Positions 11,301 through 64,000 of a stretch of 64,000 nucleotides of DNA are shown piece after piece. The notes beneath the pieces were generated by a model. The model worked only from the letters and a program-made list of their open reading frames with translations. It was not told the origin of the DNA and made no database searches. The stretch's first letter is position 1. Each line of letters begins with the position of its first letter. The position numbers and the translations under genes are program-made. Source of the DNA: Dromiciops gliroides (Eukaryota > Chordata > Mammalia > Microbiotheria > Microbiotheriidae); assembly GCF_019393635.1 (NCBI RefSeq), contig NC_057864.1:467898617-467962616 (forward strand). The letters run 5' to 3'.

Positions 11301-13935
11301 GTCTGGGGAAGCACATGGGCGGAGGGGTCGGGGCACCCCTGAGGGCCACTGCCCATGACTTTTTCCCTTGCAGGCCTCTGGCTGGGGATGCTGGTCTGTG
11401 TTATCCTGGCAACCATTACGTTTATCGTCTACATGGCCAGGATTAACTGGAAGCTGGCTTCAGAGGAGGTAATGGGGAGGGCGCTTCAATGGCACGAATC
11501 GTGCCTCCCACTCACTGTGGCATCCTTGAGCTAAAGCTGGAAGGGGCCTCTGAGAGCACTCAGATGAGGAAACTGAGGCCCAGAAAGGTTGAGTCACTCA
11601 CCCAAGGTCTCCCAGAGCTGGGCTTATTGAGCCTACGAGCTCTGGTGAAGGGGTAGCGGAGGGGACGTGGCCACACAGTTCCAGCCCAACTCCTCTCTCC
11701 AAATGCTAAGCCCCGCCTCACTTCCCCGTCGCGTCCCATTCCCCTAAATAAGCTCACCCCACCCCTTCTGGGCCCATTTGTATCTGCCGTATTAACAGCT
11801 ATGTGATCACAGACCAGTAACCTGATCTGAGCCTCCATCTCCTCGACACCTACCCACACAGACATACTCTTGCGGCTCTTATGGGATGGAACTGGGGCAG
11901 CCAGAGGCTCCAGATGACTAACCCTGGTGCAATTAAATCCCTAGGCTCAGAAACGTGCCGGGCTTCACCAACAAAGGCTGCAGAGCACAGGCCCCAGCCA
12001 GGGGCCAGGGAACGTGACCTTTTCCTCAGGTAATGCTGTCCCAGCTGCTTTTGCTCAAATAGAACAGAATGTCAGCGTCTTCAATTCTTGCATGCCAAGC
12101 CAATTGAGTGGCCACTAACCCTTGACAGTGTGCATGCATGTGTGTTTGTGTGTGTGCGTGTGTATACACCCATGCATACATTTGGGATGGTCAGTATTTA
12201 AAACCTTTGCCACTCCCCAAAGGTATTTCTCACAGACTGAATCAAGTCTACGAACCATCCCTTCCTATCATGCTGTCAGGGTCAGGTCTCCCTTATCCCT
12301 TGCCCTGGACCTTACTGGTACAGTGGCATCCCTCAACAGTAGGTATCAGTGAGTGTGTCAGAGTGTTTGGGTCCAGGGCAACAGACAGTAAATTGGCAGA
12401 AGATCTCACTGGGTGTGGCAGCGTGTTGTCCCAATAAACCATAGGTCAACATCTCAGGTTACGACAGGATTCAGCTGTGTTCCACTTGGGCAGCAGTTCT
12501 GGAAGTTCTCAAGAGAGCTTGGATAGCACCAACCATAGCAACACAGACTGGTAGGAAAATTACTAAGTTTCCATGGCAACATGTATAAAGTTAAAAGTGC
12601 ACATACAGAGGGGTACCATGGTTTAGTGGATACAAGTGTGCGATGTAGAGCCAGGAAATCCTGGGTTCAAATCCTGATCTCTTAGACCTTTGGTAAATCT
12701 TTTTTTTTGGGGGGGGGCAGGGGCAATGAGGGTTAAGTGACTTGCCCAGGGTCACACAGCTAGTAAGTGTCTAGTGTCTGAGGCCAGATTTGAACTTAGG
12801 TCCTCTTGAATCCGGGGCTGGTGCTTTATCCAGTGTGCCACCTAGATGCCCTGGTAAATCTTTTAAACTCTGTGTTCTCAAATAGTTCCCTAGAATTTAT
12901 CTACCAATTCGAACTTGGACTGAGATGGTGGAGGGAGTTCAGTGATGAAACCAAGGACCCGTTACCTCTTCAGGTGTATTCACGCCAATCCCATTTCAGG
13001 GCCGCATTCAGACACAACAACACATACTCTCTGTAACTTTGGGCAGGTCAGCTTACCTAACTGGGCCTCAGTTTTCTCAACTGTAAAGCGAGTGGGCTGG
13101 ACCAGGAGCCTCCATCATCCTTTTTGGCACTAAAAGTCTGAAACTCGGAGCCTTTCCATTTGCAGACTGCTTTGCCTTTCAAAGCAATCCTGGATGGCCA
13201 CCTGAAGTGCCCATCTTCCAGGGCAGTCCTCCTTCCATGGCTCATGGGCATAGAGAGCTGGCTCTGAGCTCTTGACAACTATGTCAACTAAATGCAAGTT
13301 CCCATGGGTCCTAGCCAGGCTGGAAAGCTTTGGGGCATGGATGACTGTATCTGTCTCCCAATGACCAATGTAGCTGAGCGCATAGAAGCTCGGGATAGAG
13401 ACGCTGGCTATCAAGGTCAGACCTTTTTCAGTTATAATAACTAACCATCAAAGCATAGAAGGAACCAGGATCTTCAGTGGTTAGAAAAAAAGTGAAGCCG
13501 CCACACTGGTAAAGCCATGGATTCTTGTACTTATCATTTCCTCTACCTTTTAGGCGAGGAGGCTGAGGCCCAGAGGTGAATTCACTTGCCCAAGGTCACA
13601 CAGCTCTTAGACAGAAGAGCTAGGATTCAAACCCAGGTGTTCCAACTCTAGGTTCTAGGCCTTTTCCATTTTACCTTGTTACTAATGACCCTCTCTTTGG
13701 GTTCTTGACTTCCCCAGTGGCTACAGGCAACAGCCCTGGAATTACTTTGATGAGGTACTCAAAAACGGAGAGCCAGGCAGACCTCTTACCACCTCTGGAA
13801 GCAACGTCCACCCTCTCTGCAGCCAATGTGCTGTCCTGGAAGCAACTGATTGTCCGCCGGGGGATCTCTCTTCTGGTGGCTCTCATGGTGCTGATTCTAG
13901 GGGTCATGGTCAAGATCATGACTACCAAACACTAG
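1..13935 (+). CDS. SLC47A2: SLC47A2-like MATE transporter gene, C-terminal half (nine exons)
   Basis: This is a multidrug and toxin extrusion protein, a plasma-membrane H+/organic-cation antiporter that exports cationic drugs and metabolites. Nine exons (1-28, 620-687, 4422-4530, 7095-7170, 9634-9703, 11157-11289, 11374-11468, 11945-12029, 13718-13935) join in frame into 293 residues plus stop, about half of the roughly 600-residue family length; the N-terminal half is left of the window. Glutamates known to be needed for transport in this family are visible in AYEIG, SIIYE and NLFESL. The stretches IPLGIG..VCVRVG and SSVATGNSPGITL, and the final membrane segment after QLIVRRG, fit SLC47A2 rather than SLC47A1 from my knowledge of the family. 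The next gene is ALDH3A2 in convergent orientation, as in placental mammals. No frameshift or premature stop is seen. The A2/A1 assignment is an inference that an alignment should confirm. Confidence 0.9.
29..619. other. SLC47A2 intron with a MIR relic
   Basis: A G-run is at 67-76. An old MIR-type element in minus orientation occupies about 330-500 (GTGACTTGCCCAGGGTCACACAGCTAG core). The rest is unrecognised intronic sequence. Confidence 0.7.
330..500 (-). repeat. MIR-type SINE relic
   Basis: It contains the conserved core (minus strand CTAGCTGTGTGACCCTGGGC) and flanks such as CTCATTTGATCCTCACAACAACCC, typical of old MIR copies. Confidence 0.75.
620..687 (+). CDS. SLC47A2: SLC47A2 exon (VVELSAQSIIYE segment)
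   Basis: Acceptor TTCTCCTAG ends at 619 and donor GTGAGTG starts at 688. The 68 bases complete a Gly codon from the previous exon and encode a membrane segment, LLSVVELSAQSIIYE, then MYM. The Glu codon at 664-666 corresponds to a conserved MATE glutamate. It ends in phase 0. Confidence 0.9.
1090..1332 (+). mobile_element. L1 3' UTR fragment, 5'-truncated
   Basis: The sequence from TTTTGTTCTGATTCTTC through CATGACTAATGCAGAGATATG to ACTGGGAAATAATAAAATAC matches the 3' ends of the longer L1 copies at 26510 and 30619 in this window. Confidence 0.75.
1420..2110. repeat. Large pyrimidine microsatellite block with an embedded SINE
   Basis: Irregular CCTT/CTTT runs (1420-1557), a (TTC)n array at 1558-1630, a (CCTT)n array at about 1853-1945, a (CTTT)n array at about 1946-2024 and degenerate CT sequence to 2110. 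Long open frames through it are low-complexity artefacts. Confidence 0.95.
1631..1767 (-). mobile_element. CORE-SINE copy
   Basis: Minus-oriented full-length copy ending in CTGCCCC. Its 3' A-rich tail (to the left) has become the (TTC)n, i.e. (GAA)n, array. Confidence 0.92.
2111..4421. other. SLC47A2 intron, mostly unrecognised
   Basis: It contains a (TTC)n/(CTCT)n microsatellite at 3682-3770 and otherwise AT-moderate sequence with no gene that I can support. Confidence 0.6.
3682..3770. repeat. (TTC)n and (TCTC)n microsatellite
   Basis: A run of TTC units followed by CTCTCTCTGTCTCTGTCT-type units; purely low complexity. Confidence 0.9.
4422..4530 (+). CDS. SLC47A2: SLC47A2 exon (VRVGNALGAEDT segment)
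   Basis: Acceptor TTGGTTCCAG ends at 4421; donor GTATGTAAAT starts at 4531. It encodes IPLGIGSAVCVRVGNALGA and continues to GAKRSSVTGVLCT. VRVGNALGA is a hallmark of the MATE family. An alternative GT at 4516 was rejected because the 4531 donor preserves the residues expected (GVLCT then VGIFF) and the phase of the next exon. Confidence 0.88.
4798..4950 (+). mobile_element. CORE-SINE copy
   Basis: Plus-oriented copy from GGCGGTTAGGTGGCACAGTGG to GCCCTGCCCC and an A-run. It is slightly diverged (TTAGG for CTAGG). Confidence 0.92.
4975..5125 (-). repeat. MIR-type SINE relic
   Basis: Old minus-oriented copy: GGGACTTGCCCAGGAC... followed by GTCTGAGGTGAGACTCGAACCC and a TCTGTACCACC end. Confidence 0.6.
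5126..6480. other. SLC47A2 intron segment without recognised gene
   Basis: Contains (CA)n then (CTCA)n repeats at 5790-5846 and T-rich stretches near 5160-5200. No supported coding region. Confidence 0.5.
5790..5846. repeat. (CA)n/(CTCA)n microsatellite
   Basis: ACACACACACACAC passes into repeated CTCA units. Confidence 0.9.
6482..6640 (+). repeat. MIR-type SINE relic
   Basis: Plus-oriented: GAATTCAAATCCTTTCCCTG, then CTGTGTGACCTTGGCCAAGTC and a CTATAAAATGAGAAGGTTGG tail. Confidence 0.7.
6906..7049 (-). mobile_element. CORE-SINE copy
   Basis: Minus-oriented full-length copy ending 45 bases before the exon at 7095. A G-run at 6912-6920 lies in its tail. Confidence 0.92.
7095..7170 (+). CDS. 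SLC47A2: SLC47A2 exon (GIFFVTGSLM..IFTNDE)
   Basis: Acceptor CTCCGTTTCAG ends at 7094. The exon encodes a hydrophobic helix followed by LLGWIFTND. The donor is placed after 7170 (GA|GTAGGT) because only this choice gives a Glu-Glu-Val junction with the next exon in frame. The donor overlaps an in-frame TAG at 7172, so intron retention would truncate the protein. A SINE lies 45 bases upstream of the exon. Confidence 0.85.
7378..7745 (+). repeat. Tandem copies of an AAGCATTTATTAAGTGCTTACT-type repeat
   Basis: Four partial copies of the unit CAAGCATTTATTAAGTGCTT with ACTATGTGCTAG follow each other near 7387, 7455, 7528 and 7708. Single copies recur at 27905, 34860 and 62845. Confidence 0.7.
8308..8352. 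repeat. (GT)n microsatellite
   Basis: About 18 GT units followed by ATGTATACACACATA. Confidence 0.95.
8620..9000. repeat. AT-rich alternating purine/pyrimidine block
   Basis: About 380 bases of TATATGTA/CATATAC-type sequence with many short self-complementary stretches; no gene. Confidence 0.85.
9277..9439 (+). mobile_element. CORE-SINE copy with target-site duplication
   Basis: Plus-oriented copy with an (AAAAC)n tail. The 10-base duplication CATGACTGTT flanks it (9267-9276 and 9440-9449). Confidence 0.95.
9634..9703 (+). CDS. SLC47A2: SLC47A2 exon (VMPVYIVYNLFESL)
   Basis: Acceptor CCTCTTGCAG ends at 9633; donor GTAAGT starts at 9704. It encodes EVNALVSWVMPVYIVYNLF and then ESLC. The Glu at 9692-9694 corresponds to a conserved transport glutamate. 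It starts by completing a codon with one base and ends in phase 0. Confidence 0.9.
9704..11156. other. SLC47A2 intron with a MIR relic
   Basis: The intron contains a minus MIR at about 10080-10370 and otherwise unrecognised sequence. Confidence 0.6.
10080..10370 (-). repeat. MIR-type SINE relic
   Basis: Long old copy: CTCATTTGATCC, CCCATTTTGCAGATGAGGGAACTGAGA, then GTCTAAGGTAGGATTTGAACTC, all characteristic of reverse MIR. Confidence 0.8.
11157..11289 (+). CDS. SLC47A2: SLC47A2 exon (GAVLRGTGKLVFGA)
   Basis: Acceptor TTCCCCAATAG ends at 11156; donor GTATGAG starts at 11290. It encodes CVCGAVLRGTGKLVFGATV followed by NAIGYYCIGLPIGAVL and VFVMRIGVI. The LRGTGK loop and GYYxxGLP helix are strongly typical of mammalian MATE transporters. 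Confidence 0.92.
11374..11468 (+). CDS. SLC47A2: SLC47A2 exon (GLWLGMLVCVILAT)
   Basis: The exon is separated from the previous one by an intron of only 84 bases (acceptor CCCTTGCAG to 11373; donor GTAATG at 11469). It encodes LWLGMLVCVILATITFIVY, a membrane helix, and then MARINWKLASEE at the start of the cytoplasmic tail. Confidence 0.92.
11945..12029 (+). CDS. SLC47A2: SLC47A2 exon, cytoplasmic linker
   Basis: Acceptor AATCCCTAG to 11944; donor GTAATG at 12030. It encodes a polar Gln/Arg/Gly-rich stretch (AQKRAGLHQQRLQ...VTFSS) that joins the transporter core to the last membrane segment. This part of the family diverges fast, so it was called from frame, phase and splice sites. Confidence 0.82.
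12704..12851 (-). mobile_element. CORE-SINE inserted in a MIR-like element
   Basis: Perfect 13-base duplication TGGTAAATCTTTT at 12691-12703 and 12852-12864. The interrupted host is a plus-oriented MIR-like element starting near 12610 (GGTTTAGTGGATAC). Confidence 0.95.
13545..13680 (-). repeat. MIR-type SINE relic
   Basis: Reverse MIR: GAGGCTGAGGCCCAGAGGTG, CACTTGCCCAAGGTCACACAGC and GGATTCAAACCCAGGTGTTCC, ending 37 bases before the terminal SLC47A2 exon. Confidence 0.8.
13718..13935 (+). CDS. SLC47A2: SLC47A2 terminal exon and stop
   Basis: Acceptor ACTTCCCCAG ends at 13717. The exon encodes VATGNSPGITLMRYSKTES, a polar stretch, and a final hydrophobic helix (LLVALMVLILGVMV) ending KIMTTKH with stop TAG at 13933-13935. 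The C-terminal helix is typical of the extra 13th helix in mammalian MATE proteins. Confidence 0.93.
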
Positions 13936-14640
13936 CAGGAAGGTCTACCCTTACTGGACATCCTGGGAGCATGGCCCTGGGACAGCACCAACATGGGCCC
14001 ATTCTACGGGATACGGGTGGTGTCCCAAGTTCCTGGAAACCACTTCTTCACAAACACTGACATCCGTTAGTGCCTCACGGGACCCCAACACAACTTCACC
14101 TCTGCCTTGCAGGAGGCTGGACTTCCAGTAGGTATGAGGGAAGATCAAGGCCCCTCAAACTTGCACTGCTCATTTGAAACACTTGACAAACTTATGATCT
14201 GAGTACGCTGGAGCATAAATTACTGGAGCTCCTTAGCACAGACTCAAGACAATACAAAAGTTCCAGGAAGCTCCTGGGACCCACCTGAAGATTGGGAGAC
14301 TGTGCTGTAGGGAACTCCTAACACCTGGGACAAAGGATCAGAGTTTGTACTGTTGTAGAAGCCAGGGTTAGTCCTTTGGGGTTTCCAGAGATGAACTACA
14401 ACTCCAGATGTTGAGAGATAGCAAGTCTAAAGTTGACGTATTAACCATTAAGTGTAGCTATGGGGACCTCTGAACGTGCTAATTCTGATCCCCCTACTCT
14501 TGTGTATGCAATTAGTTTTAAACCTCACAATGAGTTAACTTCAGGAACAGTTATTCTCTAAAGGGAAATGTGAATTATAGCAGAATGAAGCACAATATTT
14601 TAATGTAGTTCATATCTAAGATTAGCCTTAAAAAAACCCC
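13936..14640 (+). other. SLC47A2: SLC47A2 3' UTR and downstream sequence
   Basis: Unique-looking sequence follows the stop codon. I see no AATAAA in the first 650 bases after the stop; the nearest clear AATAAA on this strand is at 15828-15833, after a SINE. The 3' end of the transcript cannot be fixed from sequence alone. Confidence 0.45.
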
Positions 14641-14880
14641 AGCAACTAGGGAGTGTAATGGATGGAGTGTCAGGCCTGGAGTCCAGAAGACCCAAATTTA
14701 AATCCAGCCTTAGAAACTTACTAGCTGTGTGACCCTGGATAAGTCCCTTTCCCTCTTTGCCACAGTTTTCTCCTATCTTGCAAGGCTTATGTGAGGATCA
14801 AATGAGATAATATTTGTAAAAACTTAGCACAGGGCTTGGCATATAGCACTATGCAGACATTAGCTATCACTGTTATTATG
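14641..14880 (+). repeat. MIR-type SINE relic
   Basis: Plus-oriented: AGTGTAATGGATGGAGTG, TTACTAGCTGTGTGACCCTGG and the tail GTGAGGATCAAATGAGATAAT. Confidence 0.8.
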
Positions 14881-15005
14881 AACAGTTTCTGCTGTTTAAT
14901 TTGGGATTATAGTCCTCTTCTATTTATATGCACATCTAGCCAAGAAATTTAAAAAAATACTTCCTGAACTTGAACTGAAATGCTGAGGGCTGCCAAGGCT
15001 ATTTC

Positions 15006-15163
15006 TTTCTTTCTTTCTTTTTTTTTGGCGGGGCAATGAGGGTTAAGTAACTTGCCCAGGGACACACAGCTAGTAAGTGCCAAGTGTCTGAGGCCACATT
15101 TGAACTCAGGTCCTCCTGAAATGAGGGCCAATGCTTTCTCCACTGCGCCGCCTAGCTGCCCCC
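15006..15163 (-). mobile_element. CORE-SINE copy
   Basis: Minus-oriented copy with a (TTTC)n tail. Its flanks show a 15-base near-perfect duplication, TGCCAAGGCTATTTC at 14991 and TGCCAAGCCTATTTC at 15164. Confidence 0.93.
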
Positions 15164-16180
15164 TGCCAAGCCTATTTCCAAGTATGAATGGGTTCAATTT
15201 GTACCAGATCACACTAGCCACCACAGCTCTGCTGCCTGGCTTCATCCTCAGCCTTCTGCAGGCTGTTTGCATGCATCTGGGCCACACTTTCCAGGGCAGG
15301 AAGGCGGATGCTCATGAGCCTTTGTTCCATACAACCACTCTCTTGGGGGGACGGACAGGTGTTGGGAAAGCTCTCTTTGGAAATCCCATTCGGAAGTATT
15401 CTAATCATATGGTCCATCAGAAATTCCCCCAAGCCTTTGCCACCATCTTTTTCTCCTCGTAGCAATTATGCACCCAAGGGCAGCAAGGACATGTCAGTCC
15501 CCTGCTCTCAGCCCCAAGAGTCCTGCTTCAGGGCTGGCTTAAATTCACATTGCTGGTGTGCTTAAGGCCCTGGGTTTATTCAGTGTCTTGGAACACAAAG
15601 GACACAATGAAAGATAGACACTGTCTTTCAGTGGTATCTAGAGAAGAATTTAGGGCAGCTTGGAGAACTCAAGGCCCCCGTGCCCCTCTCCCCCAAAAAG
15701 CTCCTGATGAGGCCCAGAGAAGTGCTGTTATATGTCCAAGGTTAAGGAGAAAGCCGCCCAGCTTTAAGTCAGAGCTGCTGCAGGATTTCTCCCCAGGCTT
15801 CAGCTAGAAGCACGTCCAAACAAGCAGAATAAATGAAAAGGGCCTTGGTGCAGCTTTAAGCTTTAACAGCAGAGACTCCTGGGACACGTCGTAGAGTATA
15901 TAACTTATGAGAAAATTTTTTTTGTCACAAGTTAAACAATGTCCCCCGTGTCCACGGCCTTACCGAGTCTTAAAAGATACTGCTTCTCCTTGCCCTCTGA
16001 CAGAAATGGTACGGTCATGTCCTACCTTACAACGGCCAGTAACTGCTGAAAACAGAAATACTCAGGTTAGGGGTGTCAAATAAAGGAACCTGCATCCAGG
16101 GGATGTCTGTGACCAAATTCTCATCATATTCTCATGGCTCCCAAGGTTCCCAGCTAAGAGAGGAAAACAAAGATCTCGAG
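15164..16180. other. Gap between the convergent gene ends
   Basis: About 1 kb of unique-looking sequence. No supported coding region, promoter or RNA gene is visible. Confidence 0.5.
15828..15833 (+). terminator. Distant candidate poly(A) signal on + strand
   Basis: AATAAA lies 1.9 kb after the SLC47A2 stop. It is the first clear hexamer on this strand after the stop, but whether the transcript runs this far, through a SINE, is unknown. Confidence 0.25.
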
Positions 16181-18091
16181 TACTAGGTAAAACTCATCTC
16201 AATTTTATTAATCATCATAATAAAGATTTTTCATAATAACGATTTTTGGCTAGTAGCCAGGCAGCTGTGTAGTTTTTACCAAAAAGGCAAATGCGATACA
16301 GGATTCTGATATGCTAAGTCAAAGCAGGTTTAAAGTCCAGGTCTAACATTGTAAGGTCACCATTGAGTTCACCAGTTCCATTCCCTAGAGCAAGCTAATG
16401 ATTACTTGTAGTATGTGAAGCTTTACCAGCAGATTATAACTGTGCCTCAATAGATCCAATCCAGCAAAGCTGTCAATGAAGTAAGCCTCCAAGGGAAATT
16501 TCATTCCTCTCCTGAGACCACCATTGATTTCATAAATTTGAAGACGTATTTGGATGGAGAGAAACTTTTCCATAAATTCAGTTGAAATTTTTTAAGCATG
16601 CAAGGGCTAACATGGGTGACCGGGGTTGCCAGATCCCACCTACAGAATCTGGTATGCCGGCAGTCTTGGTGCCACTGCATACCCACACAGCCTGGTACAT
16701 CAGGAGATGGTGAGGTGTCTGGTGGTTCCCTTCTCCTTCTTGCTCCTTTTGTTGACCCCTGGCTCTCCTTTCATCTCTTGACCACACCTACACAGAACCA
16801 CCCATACCCACCTACACCGCCCCCCCCCCCCCAACCTGGGCCTACACTTTCACCTGGGGATTCAGCCTTTCTGCTCCTGGCTTCTGGAATTCTTTCCTCC
16901 TCATTGATCGGGCTGGTTATTGATGGTGTCTGGCAAAGCCGGGACAATATTACACTAAACACATCTCTGACTTGGGCTGTCATCCACCACGTGATGGTCT
17001 CCAGCCTGCACATTCCTTCCTCTTAAGGCATCGGTTTCAGTAAGATGATTTGATGCCCTACTTTATTCAAATTCCAAATTCTACATTTTGAGTTTATTTA
17101 GAAAGAGGGACATTTGGCTTTAAAATGTATCAGAAAGCACAAGCTGCTTACACTTTGGAGCACATCATTTGAAAATGGAGATTTGTCCTGGTGCCAAACA
17201 AACTTCTGTTCACAAATACCAGGTTGGGGGGGTCTGAAGCTGAGGGAAGGAGGGCTTTTAATAGCATAAGAAGCGGCTCGGCTGAGGACTCCACAATGGC
17301 AGGATCAATATGTAAAAGCTGCCCTTGGCCGGCAGTGGTGGTGCCTCCTACGCAGCTGGCAGCCCCGGCAAAGGCACATGAATTAACTCGGGCTGCCAAA
17401 AGCTCCCCAGTAAAACACAAAACATGACAGGAGACAAATTACGGACACCTGTCCTCTGTGAAGCCCTTAATTGGGAAATAAACTTAGTTGTTTGCTTTGA
17501 AAAGGATCCCTGTATTCACAAACAGGACAGTGACTGAGTTCTTGGTAAGGGCCAAGTTTAACAGCTACCTGCATCCCACTGGGCCTCTCTGAGTGCTGCC
17601 ATTCTAATTCCCTCCAAACTGCAGTGTGGCCAATGGAAAGACTGGGTGTCCCTCCTCCGGCCTGGCATTACAAGGCACTGATTTACTACTGCTTATCCAG
17701 TCTCTGTGCCCACCCTAAAGGCCTCTGGGCTGTGAGGGGCTCTAAGAAACCGAGGAAACCTTTCCAAAGCTCTGCCCACACCCTGCCCCCTCTCATGTTC
17801 TGAGGGTTGAAGGGAACCAGAGTCCCACCTAAAGCATCCCTCTCTCCTCCATCCTTTAACAATCTCCATCTATAACAAACTCAATCAGAAACATTCGCCC
17901 CGTTGCTAGAAGAGTTTGGAGATGGGAGTGAAATGGCAGGTTTTTAGAAGAGGAAATAGCAGTCTGCTTTGAGGTTAATCTTTGCACTTTTATATTAATA
18001 TTGTTAACAGGAATCAATTTGCTCACGAATCAGGTAACAAAAGAAGAGATCCAGCAAAGACAACTTGCAAGTGGAACCTGAGCCATCTTTT
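16180..18091 (-). other. ALDH3A2: Probable ALDH3A2 3' UTR
   Basis: About 1.9 kb after the exon 10 stop contains no recognisable SINE, LINE or LTR, unlike all neighbouring sequence, which suggests constraint on a transcript. Its length is close to the roughly 2-kb 3' UTR of the placental gene. It includes a C-run at 16819-16832. The end is set by the AATAAA at 16204-16209 (minus strand). Extent is inferred. Confidence 0.5.
16204..16209 (-). terminator. Candidate poly(A) signal of ALDH3A2
   Basis: The plus strand reads TTTATT, giving AATAAA on the minus strand about 1.9 kb after the candidate stop codon. Cleavage would fall near 16180-16190. Confidence 0.4.
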
Positions 18092-63944
<45,853 letters not shown>

Positions 63945-64000
63945 CTGGACAATACAAAGTGTGGAAGAATCATATCTAATAACTCAGTAACTTGAGTAGC

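Larger units (their letters stand above)
12030..13717. other. SLC47A2 last intron
   Basis: It contains (TG)-rich sequence at 12128-12165, nested SINE/MIR at 12608-12900 and a MIR at 13545-13680. The rest is unrecognised. Confidence 0.6.

Overview
This is a window of marsupial nuclear DNA, most likely from an Australian species, though the species call is weak. The evidence is about thirty copies of a tRNA-derived CORE-SINE. It begins GGGGCAGCTAGGTGG and carries the MIR-type core around TGTGACC(C)TGGGCAAGTCAC. There are also marsupial-type L1 LINE fragments, L2/MIR relics, endogenous-retrovirus LTRs and many microsatellites. No bacterial, plasmid or phage features are present. Only about 3% of the window is coding.

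Two multi-exon genes face each other tail to tail. On the + strand, 1-13935, lie the last nine coding exons of a MATE-family multidrug and toxin extrusion transporter. Its C-terminal sequence fits SLC47A2 better than SLC47A1. On the - strand, 63944 down to about 16180, lie the last eight coding exons of ALDH3A2, the membrane-bound fatty aldehyde dehydrogenase; its first two coding exons are beyond the right edge. The convergent SLC47A2/ALDH3A2 pair matches the arrangement known in placental mammals (human 17p11.2), so the locus is old and syntenic. All exons were joined by reading frame, intron phase and GT/AG borders. An alternative ALDH3A2 terminal exon (19980-20060) is recognisable and would give the long C-terminal form known in placental mammals.

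Layout: 1-13935 SLC47A2 exons with introns holding MIRs, SINEs, a large pyrimidine microsatellite block (1420-2110) and an AT-rich block (8620-9000). 13936-16180 is the short gap between the genes. 16180-18091 is probably the ALDH3A2 3' UTR, free of recognised repeats. 18107-37464 holds ALDH3A2 introns with L2, SINEs, two short L1 insertions with perfect target-site duplications and one copy of a long non-coding repeat. 37632-45033 holds an old antisense-strand L1 and a further copy of that repeat. 45152-59899 is the largest intron and a transposon nest: an L1 running from 45390 to about 53740 is split by retrovirus-derived material (a gag-like remnant and LTRs) and SINEs, followed by more LTRs and a second L1. 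60109-63858 has further L1 and SINE insertions.

The two genes are functionally unrelated: one exports organic cations in exchange for protons, the other oxidises long-chain aldehydes. I found no operon-like system and no evidence of a new biochemical system. The most noteworthy signals are the conserved alternative ALDH3A2 exon, two tandem SINE pairs each inside a single target-site duplication, the nested ERV/L1 block, and an approximately 1-kb repeat family with no evident coding capacity.
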